64,000 bases of DNA from Astragalus membranaceus (GCA_039519185.1 JAZGSX010000010.1:2294001-2358000); one strand, 5' to 3'; positions 32,082 through 42,700 are shown, numbered from the stretch's first letter. The notes: generated by a model from the letters alone, not told the origin. Program-made: numbers and translations.

Positions 32082-32804
32082 TGTAACACCCCGATAATTT
32101 CTAACTTGTAGGAATTACCGAAATGCACTACTGGCATAAATCAGAGTACCTCTTGTTTCAAATACTGAACACATACTAATACCTCGTTGCTAAAAACCAT
32201 CAAGCGCACTTACATAATTTTACATCAAAATACATAAAGTGTTCTCACACCACTCAAACTAGTGTTCAGTACCAAAATAGAAAGTATGCGGAAGCATTTA
32301 CAACTTTAACAACGTTAGTCGTACAATCGTATATTCTAAGATACAGAAAAGGAATTCATAACATAATAAATAAAAGCGTCAGCAACTCCTCAAGTGTCTC
32401 CATAACCATGCCTCATCATCTTCAACTTTTCCTACATCTCTGAAAAACAACAACATATGAAGGGTGAGACAACTTGTCTCCGTGAGTTCTATCGAGACCC
32501 CTTACTAACTCTATCGGTTCAATTATGCTTGATTCATTATTCTAGATTCATAACTCATAGTCGTAATAGTTGACTATGTGGCTGAAACTAACGTTGTCCT
32601 CATAACCCTTAAGACGGCTACAAGAGGCAACACATGAACAATGATTTTTAGCATGTCACCGGTCATTTGGAAAAATAAACTCCCGGTGAACCCATTCCAC
32701 TAATCATGGATCCCTCATGGGGCCTAGGTTCATAGGGCTCATGACTTCCCCTCCCCTAGCACACTAAACTGAAACAGGGTCGTCACCCTAACTGAACTGA
32801 TGTA
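32082..32804 (-). repeat. Fragment of an LTR related to the solo LTR
   Basis: Starts TGTAACACCCCGATAATTTC and follows the solo LTR closely, including the minus-strand acceptor TTGTTTTTCAG (CT at 32440-32441) and the palindrome GAGACAACTTGTCTC near 32466. It breaks off at GATGTA; sequence resembling the next LTR part resumes at 37676. Confidence 0.8.
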
Positions 32805-33255
32805 TGTTGTCGAAAATGCTGAGATGGCTGTAGTCGAATGATGGTGACTGCAGTCGAAATTCTGTAGTCGAATTTCAGAAGTAAAATTTTGACTGATGCT
32901 GTTGAGTGGCAAGGACTGCTGCGAACCAAATGTGCAGAAACAGAAGCTGTCGCTGCTGTCGAATTGTACTGATGCTGTCGAAAATAAACCTGCAAACACA
33001 GAAATGTTAGATAAACAACCGGAGGCGCCTTGCGACTGGCCTGAAGAATTTATCCCCGAGGTACAACCGGGTCTTCTCAATCGCAGTAGCGAAAGAGGTA
33101 TCAGAACTAGCAAGAAGAACTGGATACTAACAGGAGAGCAACCCACAGCTCTTTTTCAAGATATGTGGAAAATTGATTTTCTGATATATCTTTCAAGTCC
33201 AACTCGAAATTGTTTATATAGGCTTTAAGAAAAATAGCTGTTAGAGACATAGGAT
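32805..33255. other. Unrecognised segment rich in GTCGAA, left part of an inserted block
   Basis: Starts TGTTGTCGAAAATGCTG and carries at least six scattered GTCGAA motifs. A plus-strand frame (32896-33228, 110 codons) is open, but I recognise no domain in it. It may be a terminal part of an unknown LTR element whose other end is at 37675, or host sequence carried along. Confidence 0.3.
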
Positions 33256-33454
33256 TGTAACATCCCGAAATTTCAAGACTCGAGTTCTAAATCCTAAGAC
33301 CGATATAATTATTCTTCAAGGATATTTAGACGAGTCTCGGTGAGGATTAGTCGAAGATAGTGTCCGAAATCCCTATCCTCCATTAATTATGGCTTAGTCA
33401 TGGTTAATTTAGCTACTTAAGCTGAAGGGCGAAATTGGAATTTCACACCCTCAG

Positions 33455-33463
33455 TATATATAT
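33455..33463 (+). promoter_or_regulatory. Probable TATA box of LTR A
   Basis: TATATATAT lies about 500 bp upstream of the putative splice donor and just before the purine-rich leader (33500-33570). LTR B has the same box at 36261, and the LTR at 48709 has one at 48939. Confidence 0.5.
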
Positions 33464-34257
33464 CCTTTTAATCTGAACCTTCAGCCATACTTAACCATTT
33501 CACCAAAATTCAGAAAAAGGAAAAGCTGAAGGATAGAGAGGGAGGAGTCGCGAGATTGGAAGAGAAGAGGAAGGCTCCAGCTGAAATCTCCATTGCATGT
33601 AAGAACTCTCACTCCCATCCTACTCCAAATTCGATTCTCTTTCCATTGAACCCATTTTCAGTTTCTGATCCTCCCTCTAACTCTCCATCCCATTTTCGTT
33701 CCTTGAAGCTCCAAGTGAGGAAGAAGATGGAGTTTTGAGCAATAGCTGTCTTGCATGATCAGTGGAAGCTTCTAGGAAGGAGATTTCGAACTTGCATGGT
33801 TGATTGAAAGGAGGATTTGAGTAGTGGTGCAGCTGGGTTCGAGATTGGACAGAAGAGAGTAGGCTGTATTGGAAGCAGTTCGGGTACTAGCGGGGAGTGT
33901 TCGTGTGATTCGGATCAATACCTTCGTACTCCGGCTCCATTCTCGGAATTTCTTCGTACAGGTGAGTTCTACTCACGAATAGGGACGTTTTGTGACTCTG
34001 AATAATTATGTTTCGGTGCTGTGTCAAAATCTCAGTTTTGAACGATTAAGGGATCGAATCCACTTTAAAACGAATTAAACGAATTTCAAGAATTTGTGAA
34101 ATTATAGATGATTTCGAAGATGATTTTAATTGTGATTATATACTGGAAATATGTTCTGGGAATTTTCTGAGTTTGAGCTGATCGAAATTAGAAATCGAAT
34201 TGGACGAGAACGGAGAGCGAATAGGAGAAATATGTGAAATTTTGGTAATAGACACAG

Positions 34258-34422
34258 GTCGCACGGATCGTGCGCCTGCTTCGGGTTGGATAAATTGGAA
34301 ATAAAACGGGACGCACGGGTCGTGCGCCCCTTGGTCACGAATCGTGCGCTCCCTTCGGGTTGGAAATTTTAATTGAAGTGCATCACGCACGGGTCGTGCG
34401 CCCCTGGGCACGGACTGTGCGT
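34258..34422. repeat. CGCACG-N3-CGTGCG palindrome cluster (LTR A)
   Basis: Units of CGCACGGGTCGTGCGCCCC and GCACGGATCGTGCGC type, interspersed with a repeated CTTCGGGTTGGA phrase. Confidence 0.85.
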
Positions 34423-34939
34423 TAGGTTCTGTTACCGACTTCCGTTCTCTCGTTTTGTCGCTCCGTTTCATTCCGAACCTTTTCTAATCTCTTTCTCAAT
34501 CATTTAAAAAGGAATTGCCTTACTGAAAACCTTATTTTGAACTTGTTCAACCGATGATTTTGAAAAAGAAGTTTCAAAAGCATATTTGATTGAAAAACCG
34601 AAACCCTAGTATACGTGTGGGTACACCGACTGATGGACTGACTGAAAATATATGTTTATATATGTCAATTGAAAATGATTATAATGCCGGAGGTCTAACT
34701 TATGAATTCCTCAAAACGGATTATAGATCGATATGGATATTGCTTATCCGATTATTATGTGATTGATCCTTTGGTGATCAAAATGAAAAAGAAGATATAA
34801 ATTATCTAACTCTCGAGATTTGATATGTATTGTCATATGTATTGCGTTGGGTGACGACCCGACAAGTAGCATACTAGGAAGGGAAGTCATGAGCCCTCAC
34901 CCTAGGCCCTGAATGTGTTTTGGCGTGGTCAACTCACGG

Positions 34940-35160
34940 GTTACCGGGATTAGTGGATGGTTGCACAGCCGGTTTATGCTAAGTAAATACACGATTCACC
35001 GGGATTAGTGGTTGTTGCACAGTCGGCGTCTCGATTAATAAAACAAGTTAAACATACGACTCGCCGGGATTAGTGGTCGTTGCACAGTCGGCGTTTCGAT
35101 TTATAAATTAAGAACACGAATTGCCGGGATTAGTGGTTGTTGCACAGTCGGCAATTCTAT
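34940..35160. repeat. Tandem repeats with GCCGGGATTAGTGGTTGTTG
   Basis: Four imperfect units of about 60-70 bp, each containing CCGGGATTAGTGG-TTGCACAG followed by CGGCGT-like sequence. They recall the CCGGTGAACCC and AATCCACTAATCGC segments of the sister LTRs (29850-29870, 45720-45860). Confidence 0.7.
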
Positions 35161-35655
35161 TAATAAATAAGACATTGTTATGTCAGCTTTTGTTGTAACG
35201 GTTTAATGAATTGAACCGAGTGTCAGTGAGGGGGGCACGGTAGGACTCACTGAGATAATGTTATCTCACCCAATCTATATTTGTTGTTTTTCAGAGAAAC
35301 AGGGAAAAAGGAAGACTATTGTGCACGAGTAGTTGATATACTCTCGGAGGTGCTGAAGTCTTAGTCATATTTATCCTTTGTCCTTTCGTTGTTCTTTTCG
35401 GGTTGTATAACTTGTATTGGTTATGAGTTTTACGAATCTGTTTATGTTTCTGTTTGGTATTTGGACTTAGATATTGTATTCTGTTCAGTATGAAACCGAT
35501 GAACTTCTATTTATGAAGTAATGTTATTCCGATTATGTTTTTATTTCGGAAAAAGTTAGTACGTCCAATACTTAAACAGGAACTGTGTCCTCTGAACTTC
35601 CGCATCTGTGCATCGCCGGTCTCTCTACACGTTAGAAATACCGGGGTGTTACATT

Positions 35656-35667
35656 TGGTATCAGAGC
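35656..35667 (+). promoter_or_regulatory. Primer binding site of the miniature element
   Basis: TGGTATCAGAGC, the exact initiator-Met complement, two bases after LTR A. Confidence 0.9.
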
Positions 35668-35790
35668 GGTTCGACCTAGTCGGACTTAGATGTTAAGAGT
35701 CTTTTACGTCTTCTAAGTCTGATTTTTCTTAGTATGCTATTAGACATTGAGCCTGATCAAGTTAATACTTTGTGCATACTTCGCAGAATC

Positions 35791-36060
35791 ATGGCAGGAA
35801 GAGGTAGGAGAAACCCACCTGTTGATCCTCATCAAGAATGGATGCAGAATGTCATCGAGACTCAGCAGAAAATGATGAATGACAAGATGCTAATGCAACA
35901 GCAACAGATGGCTCAAATGGCTCAAATGCAGCAGATGCATCAGATGCCTCAGCCACAACCAGCTGAGCCAGTCAATGTGCCAACACCTGAGGATCCCAAC
36001 AGGGTGTATTTTCGGTTTCTGAAACGGATCTTTGATACTTTGCAATGCAATGAGGGGTGA
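35791..36060 (+). pseudogene. Gag N-terminal fragment, internally deleted
   Basis: The frame starts MAGRGRRNPPVDPHQEWMQN and has a Gln/Met-rich tract. It matches gag of the element at 58325 up to YFRF-K, then skips the segment NPQSFKGG...SMEK and resumes at IF-TLQC-E before stopping at 36060. The remaining internal region is lost. ATG is preceded by CTTCGCAG|AATC, as in the 58325 gag. Confidence 0.85.
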
Positions 36061-36061
36061 T

Positions 36062-37512
36062 TGTAACATCCCGAAATTTCAAGACTCGAGTTATAAATCC
36101 TATGACCGATATAATTATTCGTGAAGGATATTTAGGCGAGTCTCGGTGAGGATTAGTCGAAGATAGTGTCCGAAATCCCTATCCTCCATTAATTATGGCT
36201 TAGTCATGGTTAATTTAGGTACTTAAGCTGAAGGGCAAAATTGGAATTTCACACCCTCAGTATATATATCCTTTTAATCTGAACCTTCAGCCATACTAAA
36301 CTGTTTCACCAAAATTCAGAAAAAGGAAAAGCTGAAGGATAGAGAGGGAGGAGTCGCGAGCTTGGAAGAGAAGAGGAAGGCTCCAGCTGAAATGTCCATT
36401 GCATGTAAGAACTCTCACTCCCATCCTACTCCAAATTTGATTCTCTTTCCATTAAACCCATTTTCAGTTTCTGATCCTCCCTCTAACTCTCCATCCCATT
36501 TTTGTTCCTTGAAGCTCCAAGTGAGGAAGAAGATGGAGTTTTGAGCAATAGCTGTCTTGCATGTTCAGTGGAAGCTTCTAGGAAGGAGATTTCGAACTTG
36601 CATGGTTGATTGAAAGGAGGATTTGAGTAGTGGTGCAGCTGGGTTCGAGATTGGACAGAAGAGAGTAGGCTGTATTGGAAGCGGTTCGGCTACTAGCGGG
36701 GAGCGTTTATGTGATTCGGATGAACACCTTCGCACTCCGGCTCCATTCTCGGAATTTCTACGTACCGGTGAGTTCTACTCACGATTAGGGACGTTTTGTG
36801 ACTCTGAATAATTATGTTTCGGTGCTGTGTCAAAATCTCAGTTTTGAACGATTAAGGGATCGAATCCACTTTAAAACGAATTAAACGAATTTCCAGAATT
36901 TGTGAAATTATAGATGATTTTAATTGTGATTATATACTGGAAATATGTTCTGGGACTTTTGAGTTTCAGGTGATCGAAATTAGAAATCGAATTGGACGAG
37001 AACGGAGAGCGAAAAGGAGAAATATGTGAAATTTTGGTAACAGACACAGGTCGCACGGATCGTGCGCCCCTGGACACGGATCGTGGGCCTGCTTCGGGTT
37101 GGATAAATTGGAAATAAAACGGGACGCACGGGTCGTGCGCCCCTTAAGCACGGATCGTGCGCTCCCTTCGGGTTGGAAATTTTAATTGAAGTGCATCACG
37201 CACGGGTCGTGCGCCCCTGGGCACGGACCGGGTGTTAGGTTCTGTTACCGACTTCCGTTTTCTCGTTTTGTCGCTCCGTTTGATTCCGAACCTTTTCTAA
37301 TCTCTTTCTCAATCATTTAAAAAGGAATTGCCTTACTAAAAACCTTATTTTGAACTTGTTCAACCCATGATTTTGAAAAAGAAGTTTCAAAAGCATATTT
37401 GATTGAAAACACCGAAACCCTAGTATACGTGTGGGTACACCGACTGATGGACTAACTGAAAATATATGTTTATATATGTCAATTGAAAATGATTATAATG
37501 CCGGAGGTCTAA
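36062..37512 (+). repeat. 3' LTR (B) of the miniature element, truncated
   Basis: Begins TGTAACATCCCG and follows LTR A to GGAGGTCTAA, where unrelated sequence begins. About 950 bp, including the acceptor, are missing. A second CG-palindrome copy (about 22 bp) is present near 37062 that LTR A lacks. Confidence 0.88.
37051..37230. repeat. CGCACG-N3-CGTGCG palindrome cluster (LTR B)
   Basis: As in LTR A, with one extra unit and several decayed units (GATCGTGGGCC, GACCGGGTG). Confidence 0.85.
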
Positions 37513-37675
37513 GCCTTGTTGGTCCCAGCTTGTGCGCGCGAGGGAGTCCCTTCTAGTTGCTTGTTTACTAGCTCTCATTAAGCTTTAGTATATGAAGACT
37601 TTGGTGAATCCAAAGCCAAGCAATGTGGGACTTCTAACTTTTGAAATATCTTTTTATTTTCAATAAAATACAACA
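37513..37675. other. Right end of the inserted block (TGTTGG...ACAACA)
   Basis: About 160 bp starting at TGTTGGTCCCAGCTTG (37517) and ending AATACAACA. Ends of this type occur in small plant LTRs, but no second copy is in the window. The sequence after it (37676 onward) resumes the LTR interrupted at 32804. Confidence 0.35.
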
Positions 37676-37850
37676 GTGTATATATTTTAATATACCTGAA
37701 CATGAACATAACATGACATAACATAATACTAACTTGACATAAACATAACTTAGTCTTATTCTTAACCTTAGGGCCTTTAGTCCGTCTTATCTTATCATAA
37801 CGTGATCTCACTCGTGGTTACTAAAACCTTGAGAAAGTCATAGAGATGTC
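37676..37850 (-). repeat. Continuation of the LTR fragment of 32082-32804
   Basis: TGTATATATTTTAATATACC and the following CTTAACC, ACATAAC and GTGATCTCAC phrases resemble 29985-30120 of the solo LTR. The resemblance fades after about 37820. Confidence 0.5.
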
Positions 37851-38668
37851 GAGACTGCGAAACAAGATTAGATGATCATCATTTTAGAATTTATGCCCTA
37901 AAGATCGAGAAAATGAAAGCATGAAAAAACGCCCGGGTGCCTTGGTTTTGCTTCAATACAAAATATAAATTGTAGCAAAATCAAGTTGCATTATGTCCAG
38001 AAGAAAAACAGATGTCTGGGCTTACTAAAACCTTGAGAAAGAATATGAAGAACAGTATTACTAAGCCACATAAGTTTTTTTAAGGGAATTGGATGGAAAT
38101 TGAAAAAAAGTGAACTATGTTAAAGTTTCAAAATTTAAAGGACTGTGTAGAAAAAATACATTCAAAAATAACTTATCCGGTATTTAGAAAAAACTTAAAG
38201 GCCTCAAAGAATAATTTTTTTCTTATATTAATATAACCATTAAAAACTACCATCATATGAGTTTATATTAATGAGTGTTACATATAAATTAAAGTGATAA
38301 GTAATTTGCATTAAAAAACAATATACGAATTTTCAACAAAATTTGTTTTCAACAATTCTATGTAATTTCCAACAATTTTTTTCCCAAACGAATTAACCAC
38401 TAAAATTTGCATTAAAAAACATATAGATTAAAATGATATATTAGTTTAATGACGCTTAATTTATAACTCATGGGGTATAAATTTTGTTAACCAAATTTTT
38501 AAATTTCTTAGGTCTATCTTTTCGTACACTAATTTAAGTGGTAACACTATTAGATATTTTATTAGTGAATTACATGTTTATTTCATTAACGCATAAATCT
38601 TAAAATATAAAAAATGTAACATCAAACATGCTTAGAATTTTTAAAATTTTCACAAAAAATTTGTATAT
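37851..38668. other. AT-rich sequence, possibly body of a Helitron-like element
   Basis: No coding capacity. TTACTAAAACCTTGAGAAAG occurs at about 37818 and again at about 38022. The stretch ends in the hairpin-plus-CTAG terminus at 38669-38697. I could not find a convincing 5' TC end. Confidence 0.35.
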
Positions 38669-38697
38669 CCGTGCATCGCACGGGTCATACTCACTAG
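38669..38697 (+). mobile_element. Helitron-like 3' terminus (hairpin plus CTAG)
   Basis: A 15-nt hairpin CCGTGCATCGCACGG is followed 10 bases later by CTAG and then T, the form expected at Helitron 3' ends (hairpin, CTRR, insertion before T). It abuts the plant-mobile-domain frame, as if inserted in it. Confidence 0.5.
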
Positions 38698-39209
38698 TTG
38701 AAGAAATACATCAAAAAGGCATGATGCTCTCCATCGGTAACAGGACCTGCAGACTTAGCATTCCTGGATAGGAGGCTGGAGATGGCGGAAGCAAAGATGA
38801 AAGGGGGATCTTCGCCCACAAAGTCAGGATTGGCGTGAACATCGAGGCCACCCGTATGGAGCCCCAAGATGGCAGCCACATCAAGTAGAGTGGGGGTCAA
38901 AATGCCCCAAGAAAAGACAAAAGCGTTGATGGTGGTCGACCAGAAGGACATCTGTGGGAATAAGAGATTAGCAACGTGTGAAACTTCCTGGGTTGATACC
39001 ATGATCATATCATAGATTCCCCACTCCTTCCAGGAAGCGCCTTTGTGCGTAACCAAACGGTTTACCCAGGCATTGTACTCAGCATTGTACTTCGGCCACT
39101 CTCTGAGGTCAACAAACTTCGCCTCAGCGTTATACCAGGCAAACTTAAGAGGGAGGTGGCAAGAGCCAAACCTCTGTTGGAAGAGCGTGAAGCCACCAAT
39201 GCCGATCAA
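38698..39209 (-). pseudogene. Plant mobile domain (aminotransferase-like) ORF fragment
   Basis: About 170 codons on the minus strand resemble the plant mobile domain family: a KFAWYNAEAKFVDLREW region, then FWSTTINAFVFSWGILTPTLLDVAAILGL (positions about 90-118; typical form is F.FPWGE.TPTL.DVA.LLGL). This domain is known from host genes, from Mutator-like elements, and as an antisense extra ORF between pol and the 3' LTR of some Tat-lineage elements. Here it lies antisense to a polypurine tract and LTR start (39279-39295), which fits the last case. The frame ends at the Helitron-like CTAG, whose reverse complement supplies the TAG stop. Confidence 0.65.
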
Positions 39210-39278
39210 ACGGTCACGTCAATTCATGTCAAGGGGTTTTTGCACCATCAGTCACGACCTCGCTGCCAAATGACAGCA

Positions 39279-39294
39279 CAAAAAGGGGGGCAAG
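39279..39294 (+). promoter_or_regulatory. Polypurine tract before an LTR
   Basis: CAAAAAGGGGGGCAAG stands directly before TGTTAACACC. A G-rich tract followed by TGTT marks a 3' LTR start in Gypsy elements. Confidence 0.6.
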
Positions 39295-39564
39295 TGTTAA
39301 CACCCAAAAATAATTAGGTCGTAGGACGAGGGCTGAGTGAGAAAAAGTAGTAGAATTGGAGTGCTGAGGCAGGCCACTAGACAAATATTTAAGAGATAGT
39401 TGCCTAAGAGAAGAATCAAGAGAAGCCCTTGGGGCATATCACAAGACAACTCCCCGAGGAAGGGGTCATCCCGGGGGGCAATGAGCGAGGCTGAGGGAGA
39501 GTAAAGCCTCAGCATATAGAGTGTCCCGGCCAGGGTGGGCTCGGTTGCCTGAGTCAGTCAAGTG
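39295..39564 (+). repeat. Start of a Tat-like 3' LTR, cut by a CACTA element
   Basis: Begins TGTTAACACCC after the polypurine tract and continues to GTCAAGTG, where CACTA begins. No partner LTR is visible. The inference rests on the polypurine tract and the neighbouring antisense ORF. Confidence 0.5.
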
Positions 39565-39760
39565 CACTACTAGAAAAACAGCTTTTAGTAGGCCGACGCC
39601 AAAACCGATGCTAGTGCCAGGGCCGGCGCTACTTAGTCAATTAAAAAAAGTTAACGAATTAACTAGCATCGGCCAGGCCGACGCTAAAGTCAACAACATG
39701 ATAGTCAACTTAAAGTGTAGCGTCGGCTAGGCCCACGCTAATGTAATTTTTTTTAAAAAA
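39565..39760. mobile_element. CACTA (En/Spm-type) transposon end with subterminal repeats
   Basis: Starts CACTACTAGAAAAACAGC, the classical CACTA terminus. It is followed by subterminal motifs in both orientations: GGCCGACGCC, GGCCGGCGCTA, TAGCATCGGCC, GGCCGACGCTA, TAGCGTCGGCT. The three bases before it are GTG. The opposite end was not found in the window. Confidence 0.8.
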
Positions 39761-42700
39761 AATTGCATCCTGATACAGAAACACTTATAGAAACCACAAG
39801 CCAATATTTTAGCTAAAATCATGAAACAAAAGCCACAAGATATGCAATTTTCATGCTAATCACCAAATAACAAATGCAAATAAACAACCTTCACTGATTA
39901 ATTAAAAATGAAAGCAGAATCCCTCTTATCCTCATAATATTACTGTAAACTAAAGGACTACATCAAATCCAGCAAGAACTATACCATGTAAAAGCATCCA
40001 ATGTAAATGTAATCAACAAACTTTGTAGATGGAAACTGAAATCCATGCCAACTAAATACTACTGGAAACAGAAAATATCATATCAATTGAAAACAATTGA
40101 TACAAGCATAACAAGGACAGCAGCAAATCGATTACTGTATCCAGAAACAAAGGCTGGACATCATCTAAAAATATATTATTGGAGCTTCTGTATAGATCAA
40201 AATCCCATTTTTCTCCACTTTCATGGCGCCCACTAGTAATCCAATCAACAACGACCAAATTTGAGTCCAAAGAGAAGACTTGTTTTTGATAGTATCTTGT
40301 AGTGGAAAAACATGTTACTGGATCAGGAATTATGGCTAAAAGTGCATTGCTTCCAACTCTAGCCTACTACACAGGATGAATTAACTGTTGTCAGTTTTCA
40401 CTTGAAACCAATAAACCCATCAAAAGTCAAATTATTATGCCACAAACATAAATTATGATATCATCAGGTATTTTAAAGTAAACTATAATCAAAACAAATC
40501 TTTTTTTAATCATTCAAACCAACAAGTCCTGATGTTAATAATGGCAAGCATAAATGCAAGAAACTCAAGAGAAATATACAGTGTTGTTACCTCCACTATT
40601 TGTTGAAAACACTTAGATCCCACAAACTTATTGACCTAAAAAGACACAACAAATTTATCACTGATATAAATCAATAACCAGAAACAACAAATCAAAAACA
40701 ACAAATCAAAGAGATAATGTGATATTCATAAGCACCCGATACAGAAGCCAGAACATTTCATCATATTCCTTCTTTTAATAAATTTGAAGAGTATAAAAAC
40801 ACAAGAGAAGATCCAAAGTCTATTTTCTTTTAATAAATTTTTTAAAGCTATAATATGTTCATGTCTAAACTAACCTTGTTCATCATATTCCATTGACCAA
40901 CTTGTGAATAAATCAACTTTTTCCCTTCTTGAAACCAAATCTAATATTAGGAACTGTCTTGTGCAGAAAACTGCTCCATGTGTTATGAAAGTTTTCCATT
41001 GCCTAATGAGATGAAAAATTCCCTTTAAACCTTGAATTCATCCTCATCATTCTCAGAATTTTCTTTCCTTAACATTACAACACATAATTTAACATAGCAT
41101 ATAATAAACACACACACGTATATGGCTTGAGTTTAAAAACTTTACATCGCAATAAGAGCTAAACCATGAAGCTCCTAACACTGGAATGACAAACTGTCAG
41201 GACACATCAATCACGGCAAAATTAAGTTTCCTAAGAGAGGATTCGTGAACAATGGTGAATATATCTTCACTTCTCAGGTCCATATATACCTTCTTTCATG
41301 AAATTTGAACAATGATTGAAGAAAGCAACAAATAAATATAACATCAAGTAAACCCAGAATACGATTTTGAATTTTCCATTTTCATCTGTGTCAAATATGA
41401 ATACATATCTTAGTCTTAATCATGATATTATGAATATAAACTCGTTTGATGAATCCTCTTTTAAAGAACTAATTTAGTTTTAATCATAATACTATGAATA
41501 CGATTTTGTTTTTAGACAATAAATACATGGTATGAGGAAGTTAAATTCAAACATAATTTTGATGAATAAAACTACCTCACGTTTCCGTATTGCAGCTTCG
41601 GCCATTGCTTTCTGCAGATTCTCCCATGAAATGATTTTGGCTTCCTCTCTCTATAACCTGCTCTAAAAAAGAAGTTCATGAATAAATGTACAAGTAAAAC
41701 AACCACACTTGTGTCTTTTGCTCTTAAACTGAATAATGGTGAGATTGAGATATCTTGCTAATGTTGATGATCTAACTCAGAACTGAAAGCTGCGGCAGTC
41801 AATAATGAGATTCATTTGCAGTCTCCAAACTCAAAATTATATATCTGGAGATTGTTCTACTTCAATACAACACCTAAACCAAGTAATAGAGTTTCTAAAA
41901 GTGTGCTATTTTGCATTTATGTGACATACTTGCAAGTGTCCATGTTTGACTCTTCAATATCCCAACATAAAACTTGAGCTTCAGCACTGTTCTCCCTCAA
42001 ATCTTCTTTGTGCATTGAGTCTTTTTTGGTCAATTTGGTTGCATGCCTCTTGGAACCTCTGATAGCAGTAGCTTGACTATCATGACTGTCTTAATGCTCA
42101 TGAGAAGATAAAAGTTGTAGGAAATATATATACCTGCAGGTCCAGAAAGTAAAATAGCATTGCTTACTAGTGATAGGCCCCTCATGTGCTTGAATAATTG
42201 TTTCTGCCTAAATGATTCATGTGCTCAATCACAATCTTCTCCCTATTAGACTCCATCGCGTTCTGTTTTTTTGTTCTTTTGCGAATATCTACTTCGTTTG
42301 GCTTCCCTACAATTTGAGCAATATGTTTCACATTTTTACAATATCATCGCATAATAAGCAAATGAATCTTTAGAGAAAGCAAAAATCATCACAAAAATGG
42401 AACACAATAAATAATAATCTGTGTTGCATGTAAATTATAACATGAGAAAACACAAAAAACAAATAATCATTTACCTTAATCAATTTACTGAAAACCAAAT
42501 AAACAAATTAACCCTTAAAATTAGAAATCCAGCAGCTACATATGAGTGCAATTAAAATTATGCTATGGAAAACCAGAAATTTGCTATGCAGTTTTAAAAA
42601 TAAAATGTTGTTTCCAAATAAAATGTTGTTTTAATAGTCTACATGATTTTACAATTTAGTATGTGTTCAATTATATTTTTCTAATATAAAGATGACGAAA

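Larger units (their letters stand above)
33962..35294 (+). other. Putative intron inside LTR A
   Basis: Starts ACAG|GTGAGT, a full donor consensus set in the hairpin GTGAGTTCTACTCAC, and ends TTGTTGTTTTTCAG|AG. It spans 1333 bp and contains the palindrome cluster and the GGGATTAGTGG repeats. Confidence 0.45.
33256..35653 (+). repeat. 5' LTR (A) of the miniature element
   Basis: 2398 bp, from TGTAACATCCCGAAATTTC to CCGGGGTGTTACA. It holds a TATA-like box at 33455, a donor with hairpin at 33962, CGCACG palindromes at 34258-34422, repeated GCCGGGATTAGTGGTTGTTG units at 34940-35150 and an acceptor at 35294. Confidence 0.9.
33256..37512 (+). mobile_element. Miniature Tekay-type element: two LTRs around about 408 bp
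   Basis: LTR A (33256-35653) is followed by a primer site, the first 89 codons of a deleted gag, a short G-rich polypurine-like GAGGGGTGAT and LTR B (36062-37512, truncated). All of protease, reverse transcriptase, RNase H and integrase are absent. The LTRs have diverged visibly (several substitutions and an extra CG-palindrome copy in B), so it is older than the complete Tekay element. Confidence 0.85.

Noticed and set aside
33556..34005. Small plus-strand ORFs in LTR A, repeated in LTR B (36362-36811)
   Set aside because: They lie in the purine-rich leader before the putative donor, have no domain and differ between copies without coding constraint being evident.
40052..40270. Minus-strand ORF of 72 codons
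   Set aside because: No domain, AT-rich context, no relation to neighbours.
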